The notes beneath the pieces are model-generated. The model ran no database searches. It saw only the letters and a program-made list of their open reading frames with translations, and was not told the origin of the DNA. From Paracamarosporium sp. OC-R06-R3 (lineage: Eukaryota; Ascomycota; Dothideomycetes; Pleosporales; Didymosphaeriaceae), in contig JACVRA010000210.1 of assembly GCA_019828545.1 (NCBI GenBank), forward strand, positions 682,531 to 746,530: a stretch of 64,000 nucleotides of DNA, read 5' to 3'. Shown piece by piece: positions 11,187-20,780 of the stretch. A program made the translations under genes and the position numbers. Within the stretch, counting starts at the first letter, position 1, and each line of letters opens with the position of its first letter.

Positions 11187-11804
11187 ATGTGTCTTTGCAC
11201 ACAGTACGATTCGCCAACCTGCGGACATTCATGGACCTCGATGACCGAGCCCTGTGGATACCTCCAAGATCTCCTCAACTGTCCCTACCGGCAGACCGTC
11301 AACTATCTTGTCGCACCACCATACACTTGCCCTACGTGCAATTGTGGTTTCGCCGATGGAGAGACCCTTCAGATGATCCAGGGGCCCTGGGGCTGCAATC
11401 AATTGGTTCGCAATCAGTATGGTGGAGACTTCGCAGTCGGTAATGCATGGGCTGGCCCAATTCATGTGCCGCAGCTCTGGTCCAGTCGTCCAGTGCTTAG
11501 TGGTGGCTTCTACGGTTCCGACATGAGGATTACCGGTCCGTACAATAGTACTGCGCTCACATGTAGACCGTCAGCCGCTGGATGGGACTTTCCGAGGTCC
11601 ACTTCCAACCAGCAGATGATCTGCAATGAACCCTGCATTGATGCTTTCTACGACGATTGTGGTTACAACTGTTACGATGGTGGTCGGTGTAGTCGGTACT
11701 ACGGTGGCTATGGATACGGAGATAGGAGACGCCAACAGAAGCACGACTACCAGTACAAATACCGCAGGTCGATTCGCGATGGGCAGGGATGCTCCGTCAT
11801 GTGA
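11187..11804 (+). CDS. Cysteine-rich hypothetical protein with C-terminal CaaX box, 205 aa
   Basis: Single exon from an ATG. I do not recognise the family. The N-terminal half is Cys-rich with a CxxCxC cluster (PPYTCPTCNCGF) and further paired cysteines (MCLC, TCGHSW, CNEPC), suggesting a small metal-binding or disulfide fold. The middle has WG/WAGP segments. The C-terminal third is Tyr/Gly/Arg-rich (YYGGYGYGDRRRQQK) and then basic. The last four residues are CSVM, which fits a prenylation CaaX box with Met favouring farnesyltransferase. There is no signal peptide or membrane segment, so membrane attachment by a lipid is the simplest reading. The tail composition could also be coincidental. 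Coding potential rests on length, ATG and regular cysteine spacing. Confidence 0.62.
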   Translation: MCLCTQYDSPTCGHSWTSMTEPCGYLQDLLNCPYRQTVNYLVAPPYTCPTCNCGFADGETLQMIQGPWGCNQLVRNQYGGDFAVGNAWAGPIHVPQLWSSRPVLSGGFYGSDMRITGPYNSTALTCRPSAAGWDFPRSTSNQQMICNEPCIDAFYDDCGYNCYDGGRCSRYYGGYGYGDRRRQQKHDYQYKYRRSIRDGQGCSVM

Positions 11805-12469
11805 GGGCTTCACATTTGGCTTGGGGCCGTGCGGCAAGAGCGGTTGCTGTTTTGTTGTCAGGGCTTGTAGGTGTCAGGAATGGTGTTCAACAATCTAATT
11901 TGCACTGTATGTTGAAGATGGTCTGGGACAATGCTGTGTAAGGTCTCCGAGAGACTTGTCATGCATCTGACGATCGAGTTCCCAAATTATGAGCTTTTCT
12001 GTGCTACGCTCATGCCTTTGGGCTGCTAATACAGTCGAAACAATGCATCCACCTGACTGTTCTATTAAAGGCGTGCATTAATCTAAGGATCATGTACGTG
12101 ACCCTGTCTTCAATAATGCTAATTTCTGTGCTCGGGGTTTGGCAGCGCGTCCTGCCGGCGCCAGTCATACCAGCCCCGCGAAGCATCAGACACGTCAGGA
12201 ACCTGAGCTCCCACCTCGCCGAGTTCCCACCGAAGCGTTCCTCTCGCACTCGTAACCGTACTAGACATTACTGCCAGGCAGCAATCGCGCACTCGAAACG
12301 TATCATCTTCACATATTCCACCTGTCCTGTTTGCTAGGCAGCCAGCGGGGTCGACGTCACTCCGCGAGTACAAGCTCCTGCGTTTAGCTTCCGGGACCCA
12401 GAGTTCCAAACGATCCACTTCGCTTTACAACTAGGCCTACAGCTATTCGCACACGCGCAAACAAAGACT
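11805..12469. other. Intergenic
   Basis: This 665-bp stretch holds the promoter of pkr1 and the 3' flank of the cysteine-rich gene. A 90-aa frame at 11626-11898 overlaps that gene and looks like a shadow. No gene supported. Confidence 0.5.
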
Positions 12470-13090
12470 ATGGCGTCCGTCGCTACTTTCTTCGAGAACC
12501 TCTGGCTGTCAATCTTCGAGCCTGGCCCGACACCCACCCTCCTTGTCGCCACAAACGCCTCCTTCGCCGCGCTTCAACTGCTCTTCTTCACCCTCTTGAT
12601 CGCGACAAACAGCATACATTTCTACATTCTATCTACACTATGCGGAGGCCTTTGGTACGCAATCAACTGGTTTGCGGGCGAGATCCGTGCTGCGCAGGCG
12701 AAGGAGGAAGAGGCGAAGCGCATCCGAGAAGCTAAACGCGACAAAGAGAAGGACAAGGCAGGTGCGCGGGATGGGGATGCTATGGACTCGGGCGACGATA
12801 CGGAAGGGGTCGAGACTGAAGTGGAGGAGAGGCAGAAGCCCAAGATACGAGCGAATCCACCTCGCGCGCCGCGGCCCGAGACAGAGAGCACTGTGTTTGT
12901 GGAGAGGCCTGTAGAGAGCGTAGCGACGCTGAGGGGCAGCACGCCGATTGCGGATACGGGCGCAAGCTCCGGACTGAAGCCTGTGCCGGACGACAAGGTG
13001 AAGCAGAGGAAGAGCATGGGCGAGTCGACTGGCGATTTGAGTACGGATAGTGAGTGGGAGAAGCTGTCACAGGACTCTGGCGATAGATGA
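12470..13090 (+). CDS. pkr1: V-ATPase assembly/ER protein Pkr1, 206 aa
   Basis: Small ER membrane protein needed for assembly of the V-ATPase Vo sector in yeast. The first 75 residues match the Pkr1 domain: an N-terminal FFENLWLSIFEPG motif, then two hydrophobic helices (about residues 28-45 and 48-68) joined by IATNSIHFYILS. After the second helix (WYAINWFAGEI) comes a charged coiled-coil-like segment rich in Lys/Glu and a long acidic, disordered tail. Yeast Pkr1 is 122 aa; the extra length here is the disordered tail, which is usual in filamentous fungi. Single exon. Membrane topology is two-pass with both ends probably cytosolic. Confidence 0.93.
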   Translation: MASVATFFENLWLSIFEPGPTPTLLVATNASFAALQLLFFTLLIATNSIHFYILSTLCGGLWYAINWFAGEIRAAQAKEEEAKRIREAKRDKEKDKAGARDGDAMDSGDDTEGVETEVEERQKPKIRANPPRAPRPETESTVFVERPVESVATLRGSTPIADTGASSGLKPVPDDKVKQRKSMGESTGDLSTDSEWEKLSQDSGDR

Positions 13091-13643
13091 TGGATTGGAT
13101 ACCCCTGGAATTTGGCTAGAATCTCATGTACTCGAGTGAGGGCTTGTTCTCTAGACGCGCAATCCATTCCTGATCAGCACCGCATCCTGCCTTGTATGCC
13201 ACACGTGACAGCGCGATTGCAAGTGTGCTCCAGCCAGAGCTGGCTCTACACCGTGAAATTCGTGTGCTTTAAACAAGACATTTGATGCGTGGAAGGTCGA
13301 TAATACCTGAAGCACTTCACAGTAGGCAACGCTTTTCCATAGCGCAAAGGCAGCAGCATAAGAGCATGCTAGCGCAGCTGCCCAAAACGACCCGCCGCGT
13401 GTCGAGGCGCCTAAACCAGCGACGGCTGCCCCGCGATGATGGCACCCGCCGCCCGCCCGCCGATCCATCACAGTATGCGGCTCCTCGAAGTAGTCTCTCA
13501 CGCCTCTACGAATTGCGCACGCCATCCAAATGAAATACCGCCGCCTATCTCTTCGCCGTCTGAGTGATTTCCTGTTCCTCGTTCAATTCCGTCCTTAATC
13601 TCCCCCCGTCACGTCTGTCTACGACACCCCTCCAACCTTGACC
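13091..13643. other. Intergenic
   Basis: This 553-bp stretch holds the promoter of the deubiquitinase gene. A 124-aa minus frame (13525-13151) starts with ATG and has one hydrophobic patch, but no recognisable family; I do not call it. Confidence 0.45.
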
Positions 13644-15459
13644 ATGGCATCACTCGGCGCGCCGCTGAGCGTGCAGGAGCTCACAGACCAGGCATCCAAG
13701 TATGAGTACAATGCGTATATCCCGCTGCGGAACTGGTTGCGCACCGCGAGCACGATGCAGAAGGAGGTGTGTGGATTCACAGTCAGAAGTTGTTGCGTGA
13801 GCTAATGGTTGCCAGGCGCACGTGTATGCAGCCGAAGGAAACGATCCACAAACATACCTGCTGTTGTTCAGACATGCGAATCTAGTCCTTGAACATCTCC
13901 AGAATCACCCAGAGAAGAACAATCCGGAAAACCGCAAAGCGCTAAGCGCTGCGACTGCAGCTGTAGGCTCCGACATTCAGAAGATGGAGGAGATACGGCC
14001 GCGAATCAAGAAGAGACATGAGGAATTTCTGGCAAGGCGTAGAGCACAACAAAAGGCCCTGCAATCGTTAGAAGGGAAGAGTATGCGACTTGTGCCCCAG
14101 GAGTTTGACGGTCCGTCGCGGCCAGCACAAAGGAGAAGCTATGAGAAGCAGGCGTTGGATGCTGAAGGGAATCAGTCACTGGCGGCGAAACTAGCACAGA
14201 GAGAGATCAGAAGAAGAGATGCTGCGCGAAGAAGTGTCCGGCAGGCTGGTGTGTCTGAAGAGGAGGAGAGCGAGAGGAGAACAGGCGGCATGTGGGGAGA
14301 CTGGGAAAAGGAGCTTAGGCATCAAAGCGCGGAGGCGGACGGTGATCTTTCAGCTCAGCTTCAGGAGGTTGCACGTATGCAACAAAATGGGCATCAAGCG
14401 CCAGACTATTCCGTGAGTTGATCTTGAAGGGTGAAGATATGGGATTAACATCCACAGCGCCCATATTCAGAGACCTCTTCCTCATACCATTACCCTTCGG
14501 TACCTCACCATGGCAAGAAAGACCAATGGACAGACATTCAATCGCACCATCATTCGCATTCACATGCGCCCGCTCGACCACCAAAAGAGCTTCTACCACC
14601 AACCTACGACTCCTCAGCTTTTCCACCTGCACTCCCACCAAAGCCACCGAGACAGCTCAGTCCCAAGCTACTTTCCGAACAGCAACCGTATCCACCGCCG
14701 ATACCAGGCAAGTACGTCGATACCACATCCTCCGCGCCCCCTGTCCCCGAAAAAGTACCTTCCGCCACCGCGCGAGCCTCGACCCCTACTACGGACCTGG
14801 ACGAATTCACCTTTAAGCCCTCAGCCTACCTGGAGAATGGCACTCCGCTCCGCACTATATTCCTTCCTACGCCACTACGTAAACACTTCCTCGCCGCGGC
14901 ATCCTCCAATACACGGCTTAACCTCGAGACATGCGGGATGCTATGTGGAATATTAAAGAACAACGCTCTGTTTATCACAAGATTGGTAATTCCTGCGCAG
15001 ACGAGCACCAGCGATACATGTGAGATGACGGATGAGAGCGACTTGTTTGATTACTGCGACAAGGAAGAGTTGATGGTCTTGGGGTGGATTCATACGCATC
15101 CGAGTCAGACGTGCTTTATGAGTTCGAGGGATCTGCATACGCATGTTGGATACCAGGTCATGATGCCTGAGTCAATCGCCATCGTGTGTGCCCCATCGAA
15201 ATCTCCCAGGTATGAATTTTTCTCTCACCATCCTTTTTCTATACTCAAGCAAAGAGACTGAGGCTAACAACGATACAGTTGGGGTTGTTTCCGCCTTACG
15301 GATCCACCCGGCAAACAAGCCATTCTGAACTGCAATCAACCGGGCATCTTCCATCCGCATAATGTGGATAATATATACACCGAGGCGTTGAAGCCTGGAC
15401 ACGTAGTTGAGTTGGATAATGGGCCGCTGGAGGTGGTGGATATGCGGCCGAAGCGGTAA
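13644..15459 (+). CDS. sst2: AMSH/Sst2-type JAMM deubiquitinase, 550 aa
   Basis: Zinc metalloprotease that cuts K63-linked ubiquitin chains at endosomes with the ESCRT-0/STAM machinery. Exons are 13644-13766, 13816-14412, 14458-15209 and 15279-15459. Introns carry clear GATTAAC and GGCTAAC branch sites. The N-terminal 240 residues are helical (USP8/AMSH MIT-like dimerisation region), then a Pro-rich linker with PPLPPKPPR-like SH3 ligand sequence, as expected for STAM binding. The C-terminal MPN domain carries the JAMM motif: H452 and H454 in HTHPSQ, and D465 in SSRD. A DLHTHVGYQVMMPESIAIVC block is typical of AMSH, where insertions help recognise K63 linkage. Product ends with VDMRPKR. The catalytic set is intact. 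Confidence 0.95.
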
Positions 15460-15940
15460 TTCGCCGAGTAGTGGATAGTGATTAGTTGATGCATCATGCA
15501 TCGGGGCTTACATAGCGTTTGCGGCTTTGAAGATGCATCATAGATGGTGTTCTCCGAGTTCATTCGAGAGCTGAATGCTTATCTGAAGTGATACTGTATA
15601 CATCATAGTCAGTAAAATACATGGCTGTGTGGAAGGTCAGCTGCTACATGGGGTGCTGTGGTCGGATTCGAAGCACTTATCTATCAACTACCTCACCATG
15701 TCAAGAGACACCGAATACATCCAGTAGCCTATGTGTATCGTTATCTCAATTGAAGCCACTGTGGTATCCTAACATAAAAATATCTATACCCCTAACATCC
15801 AGTCCATAATCCCTTGCTCCAGGTATTACTCCCCTTCAAGACGCCTTGCTGGCTCATGGATATAATCATCCGTTCGTATATCATAAGAATCCATCACTCA
15901 CACCATCTCCTTCTAGGTATCATAGACGAGCAATCCAAAA
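15460..15940. other. Convergent intergenic region
   Basis: This 481-bp gap is between the 3' ends of sst2 and the AMMECR1 gene. No gene seen; 3' UTRs are expected here. Confidence 0.5.
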
Positions 15941-16933
15941 CTACTCCTCCATTCCCCCTTCGACCCACTCCCTCCACTCCTCCCATTCTCGATACCCTAG
16001 CCTCACCTGCCGTCCCTGGTACCGCACAACGCTCAACTCCACCTTCTTCCATTCGTCCCTTCGCCCGCTCCATCCCGCTTTCCGCATCAGGCTCACCATC
16101 GTCTCCTCCTTGGTCCAACCTTGCTCTTTCGCCACGTCAGGCAGGTACGTGGACCCGTAGCGGCGGCCGTGGTACGTAAACGATATGCGTAGACCGTGTG
16201 TGCCGATGGCCCAGTCAAGCGGTTCGGAGATTGGCTCAAAGTTGGTGAGGAGCGTGACGCCGCATTCGAGGGTGGGGAGCTCGTTCTTGGATATGGGGTT
16301 GAATCGAGTATCTTCTAGGGCACTATATGGCGTGTTAGTGGCCGTCGAGGCTAACACAAAAGGGAGCGCTTAGGATTACGAAGAGGCTAGGAAAACTCAC
16401 GAAATAATGGCATACTGGCGCAGTCCCCTGTCGAGCTCCTGCGCCTCAAAGGTCCCGATGCAGCCTCGTAGTCTCTTCTCGGATAGCCTTTTCCCATCAG
16501 CCTTCTCGATCACGTTCCACGTCACGAAGAGCGGCGTCGCTGTCTCAGTTTCCTCTTTTTGCGCTCGTTTGCCCAGCGAGAAAAAACTGCTGCGGCTACT
16601 ACTCTTGCTTGTCGCTGAGCTTGCCTCGCTCACACCACTGGGCGTGGAGCTTGTGCTTTGCACGCTCGAAGAGCTATTGCTTGCGGGCGAAGGCGCAAGG
16701 AGACGCGAGATTGCCGCAGGTCGATAAGGTGACCTGTCTGTAGCAGTGGCTGCAGCATCAACGTCCTCGTCTTCGGCATTTTCATCTTCTGGTGCGTTGG
16801 GATCGGGTGCAGAGGGGTCGGCGTTGTATTTCTTCCACAGCTCTTCAACCTGCTGCAGGTTCATCGGTGGCCGATTCTCTAGGTTTGCAGACAACGTCTC
16901 GAAGCAGTAGGCGCAATGGGCTTGAGTGGCCAT
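15941..16933 (-). CDS. AMMECR1-domain protein, 304 aa
   Basis: Exons are 16933-16401 and 16322-15941, with a 78-nt intron (donor GTGAGT, acceptor ATAG). The start is the ATG of MATQAHCAYCFETL; the frame extends upstream only with non-ATG codons. The AMMECR1 signature LRGCIGTFEAQ spans the exon junction region, and the second half holds ECGVTLLTNFEP and the YLPDVAKEQGW segment, which are usual in this family. AMMECR1 proteins are highly conserved from archaea to man, with no settled biochemical role. The N-terminal CxxC (CAYC) is present in fungal members. A Ser-rich, probably disordered insert (about residues 85-130) separates it from the core. Likely cytosolic or nuclear. Confidence 0.92.
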
Positions 16934-18006
16934 GGTGGACGCGGGAAGCTTGTAGGCAGGTAGCGTTGCTTGGGTATCCGAACGAGAAGCGGCTTGAAAG
17001 AGGAAAAGGGTGAAGGCAAGGCTGAAAAGCCTTCGCAAGGAGGCAAAGGTGAGATGACGACGGAAGACCAGGCACCGCAGGCTAGTATTTCAGGGCTTAG
17101 GCTGAGCAATGCAGGTTGTCTCGCCAGGAACGAACCGGCACGGGGTCGGCGCTTTGCGTTCAGTCTGTCCGGAGTGAAGGCGGCAAGAGCATAAAAAACT
17201 TGTCTGTCGCGTTTACAGTTGTCGGATGCTCTTGCTCACCCCCCGGAAAGATGAAGAAGTGTTGAGTAAAGGAGGGGTGGCGGGGTTGACGACGCGGGAC
17301 GTGGGCTGGAGTGGTCGTACCCCCGCCCAAGCTCGGCGACAACAACGGCGAGCTGCTCCAAGGAGTAAGCAGGCTAACTCACGTGTGATTTGGACATCCA
17401 TCACAAGGACAGGTTGTGCTCACAACAGCTCATATCGGCTGACAGGATTGCATTGATATGTTATGCTAAGTTTGCAAGCCTGCTGGAATCTCTTTGAGCG
17501 GAAGGGTCGCCGACTGCTGGAGCCGGTGCCTGTTGCTTCCGTTGTCCACGCCTTCAAAGACCTTCCAGTCTGGATCCGCTAGAACGAATATGTAACGCCA
17601 TCTCCATGCACTCCGCGCCTTACGGAACAAAGGGCAAGTGTTTGGTAATGATAGCGTATCAATCTTGGCACGAAGATTTTCCTTCAGCAATTCGAGCATG
17701 GGAAAGCTCTGGTGCTGTACACACAAATGCCATTTGGGAACAAGCCCATATAACCCCCAGAAACCACCCGGGAATGCCGCGACCGTGGGCGAATGGGACA
17801 GGATACTCTATGGGTTAGTGGATGGACACATCACATACTCGCGCCTGTTGACTTGTGGACTTGTTCATTGTCGCATCATTCCTATGCTGAACCCGCTTCC
17901 CGATGTCAGCTCGAAGCCGTCATAGAAGTCCGTTATGCCATTGACGCCAGCCAAATGTCTCATGGTGAATGGAAAGCAGTCCCCGTCGCCCGTCATCGAT
18001 CGTTCT
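16934..18006. other. Intergenic, no supported gene
   Basis: This 1073-bp stretch lies between the AMMECR1 start and the eL29 stop. The first 250 bp should be the AMMECR1 promoter. An 86-aa minus frame (17726-17466) has no recognisable domain or splice partner, and I leave it uncalled. Confidence 0.45.
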
Positions 18007-18431
18007 TTATGCCGCATCGCGCTTGCCCTCCTTCACCTCCTTCTGTGTCGGCTGTCAGCATCGTGTGTCGTTCGAGTCGGTGAGGGATCGCACCAGAGCA
18101 CGCATGGTGCCGTGCAGAGCATGCCTGTGGTTCCTTCGGAACTTGGGGTCGGTACCCTTGAGGGACGGGTATCGGTGAGTCTTGGGCTTCTTGATACTGT
18201 AGGGCGCCGTCCAGTCAGCAATCGTCTTCAATGCATAAAACAGGCTTCGTGCATCTACGGCATCGTTTCGCAATATGCGCAAAGATTTCGCAAGATGGTG
18301 TTGGCGGTTGCGTACCCGTTCCTGTGGTTCTTCTTCGACTGGTTGTGCTGGGACGAGTTCTTTGACTCTGTTATATTGTTAGCCTAACCGCCCTACAGCA
18401 TTCCTTTCATAGACGGCAACGTACTGGCCAT
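18007..18431 (-). CDS. rpl29: 60S ribosomal protein eL29 (RPL29), 65 aa in four exons
   Basis: Small basic protein of the large ribosomal subunit. No single frame covers it; it emerges only after splicing. Exons are 18431-18425 (7 nt), 18367-18316, 18196-18094 and 18042-18007; introns are 57, 119 and 51 nt. The product begins MAKSKNSSQHNQSKKNHRNG, continues with GIKKPKTHRYPSLKG and DPKFRRNHRHALHGT, and ends KEGKRDAA. These are the diagnostic eL29 blocks. Yeast Rpl29 is 59 aa, so the length fits. All junctions are in phase and all donors and acceptors are GT/AG. High expression is expected. This gene would be lost by any predictor that requires long exons. Confidence 0.96.
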
Positions 18432-18844
18432 GGCGACGGTGTTGAGGGTCGAAGTGGCAGATTGAGTTCGTGAACGTTGGTATCGCGGGATTCAGTGTGA
18501 GTGTGCAGCTCGCTCGCTTAGAAGCACGGAAGCCACGCGAGTGCCATAATTGGTATAGCGTCTAATAAGGCTTGGCACGGAATTTCTCAAACTGCTTTCA
18601 GAGTTGCGCAGCATAGTACGAACATAAGTGTTTGGTTATTGTCTTTTGAATTTCTCGCATTCATGATATCGTGGTAAGAACTATATGCTGCTAGACCAGC
18701 GACCCGGTCGCCAATTTCTGTACAAAGCAAACCTTCCCATCGTAGCGTTTGTCGACCTTGAACCCGTCCAAAATCGCAAAAGAATCGTCAAAGGTAAAGA
18801 CAGAAACAATCTTCGGAATACTCTCATTCAACCGCTTCCATCAA
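18432..18844. promoter_or_regulatory. Intergenic: rpl29 promoter side
   Basis: This 413-bp gap lies upstream of rpl29 and downstream of the next minus-strand gene. No gene or strong motif seen. Confidence 0.45.
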
Positions 18845-19788
18845 CTAATTCTCCCTCTGTGACTCCACATCCATGGCCTCTCCACCTTGCGGCACGCCTT
18901 GAGCGGCCTGGCGCTGGCGCATCCGCTCACGAATGACTTGCTCCGCGGTAGTCGCACCTCCTGCGCCATGGCCGGTCAGTGGTGGTGTACGATTCGTAGT
19001 ATCCGTCACAGAATCGTCATATGTCATTCCATCATAGCTTCTAGCGTCCTGCTTCTGCTGCTCTACACTAGAGGTAGTCTGCGTTGTCCCTGAGCTGCTG
19101 GGAACACTGACACCGGTCATTGGGCTGGGCGGTGCTTGTTCGCGGAGATATGGAGGAACTGCGCTCGCTTTGCCAACGGCTGGGCTTCCGAGCTGGCTGT
19201 GCTGTCTCGCGGGCGTCCTGGCCCCTTCCCCAAATCCTACTAGGGAGGCGGCCTCGTCACTGAACCCTCCAATGCTGGAAGTCTCGACGTCCTGGTCCTC
19301 GCTCATGCGATCAGGGTCATACACATCGCTACCGCTCGCCCAGGTTGTCCGGCCTCCAACGCTGCCCGTTGCACTTGCGCTACCGACAGTGCTGCGCTCG
19401 CGGAATATCTGGGGCTGGTTGTTCGAGTCGAAGTAGCCTGGCGGAGGGTTGTTTGCGGCGCCGGGCGCGAGCCCTTGTGGAGTGCGGCCAGATACTGCTA
19501 CACGCTCCAACCCCGCCAAGCGCGAGATACGATCAGCGCGCTCGGCGTCGGCTGGCTGGTGGTGATGCGGAAAGTGACCGCGGTGGCCGTCTTTGATGGC
19601 TACCGTGGACAGTTCGGACATGGATGTCGTCGTTGAGTTTGGCGTGCCCCTAAGAAAGCATTACATTAGCTGGTATTCGCGCCAGTGTGTCGCACTGAGG
19701 GGGGTCTGCCTTACGGGACATCGTTAGGTGTCGCGGGATCCGAGGGCGGGGGAGGCAGGTTGATGAGCGTTGGTGGATTCGCAGTCAT
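18845..19788 (-). CDS. Conserved-looking disordered protein of unknown function, 292 aa
   Basis: Exons are 19788-19715 and 19649-18845, joined by a 65-nt intron (donor GTAAGG, acceptor TTAG) that preserves frame. The start MTANPPTLINLPPPPSD comes from the short first exon. The protein is Ser/Pro/Gly-rich and largely disordered. One more structured segment, AERADRISRLAGLERV (about residues 58-73), looks like an amphipathic helix. A second is near the C-terminus, EQVIRERMRQRQAAQ. There is no signal peptide, membrane span or catalytic motif. I do not recognise the family. The C-terminal helix could be an interaction motif. Coding support comes from the 257-codon open frame and the clean intron. 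Confidence 0.75.
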
Positions 19789-20776
19789 GGCGAGCTGAGC
19801 TAGTTTGTTGCTGGCGGAGTGTCCTTTGGAGGGTTTTGCGGTTGGGAGTTTTGGTCGTGGGAGGTACGGGGTGCACAGTCAGTACAGGGGGGAGGGGCCT
19901 ACGTCACCGGCGTTCGCAGCACCCAAGGCCCGCTTCGTCAAAGGAATGCAAGGGCGAGTCACGAGGGCACGCAGGTCCAACCGAAGAAGACAAGAGTCGC
20001 TTTTGAGGGCCCCTGAAATTACAAGGCATCAACAGACTTGCAGCCTTATATTAATTTAGAAATCGAGGCAAGCCTCACTACTGTTGCTCCAGTTCGCCGA
20101 TTAGCCTTGGCATGACGCAGGGCTCTCTCTCTGAAAATGCCCGCATCTGAGTGGCCGTTTGGGCGCCCTCTGTTTCAACTCACGGGTTGTTTTTGCACTC
20201 TTCGTTCACGCACTCCCTTGCAACATGTACAAGCGCAGCAACCGTATCTGTGGGCCCGGGACTCGATCTAGATCTTGATCTTGATCGCTCCAAACAGCTG
20301 GACCTGCAGTAACAATGCGATCGCCGCTGACATGTCCATATCGATTCATCCGGTAGTTGTGAAATGATTGGCGAAGGGAATCGACCCGTGTAACTTGACT
20401 CCGGATGTTGCGACATGTTTAGTTGTGCGACACTTTGGACGCATCCGATATTCAAACTCGTTTCTAGCGGTCAACACCATCACTTCAACACTGACACCGT
20501 ATGCCTCCAACATGGCGTTCTTCTTAGCTTCAGAACCCTAATGCGGAATATGCTGCGGAATTAATTCCTTCGGCTTCTCACGGCCCTACCCCAGGTTTGC
20601 GGGGAAGTTGCCCGGGGAAGTCAATCGGTTATGACTGAGACTGATGATTGGGTGGGCTGCAGCAGTTGTCTCTTCCTTCCTGTTATGAACTGCCCTATAA
20701 GAGTACCCGCCATGTCGCCCCCCTGGCTTTTTCATTCTCAAAGTCAACAACACTGCGCCCATTACAGTTTCCAGCC
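19789..20776. promoter_or_regulatory. Divergent intergenic region upstream of the MFS gene
   Basis: This 988-bp gap separates two divergent genes. A short TCTAGATCTTGATCTTGATCG repeat-like stretch lies at about 20268-20288. A TATA-like CCCTATAAGAG sits at about 20692-20702, 75-85 bp before the MFS start. No gene seen. Confidence 0.5.
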
Positions 20777-20780
20777 ATGA
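20712..20780 (+). promoter_or_regulatory. 22-codon upstream ORF overlapping the MFS start by ATGA
   Basis: An ATG at 20712 opens a 22-codon frame that ends with TGA at 20778-20780. The stop and the MFS start share the tetranucleotide ATGA (20777-20780). That is the classical geometry for termination-reinitiation coupling. The ORF lies between the TATA-like element and the start codon, so it should be in the mRNA if transcription starts near 20710 or earlier. Regulatory effect is inferred. Confidence 0.5.

Noticed and set aside
13151..13525. A 124-codon minus-strand frame starting with ATG
   Set aside because: One hydrophobic patch only; composition is irregular and it lies in the promoter of the AMSH gene. 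A small gene cannot be ruled out but is not supported.
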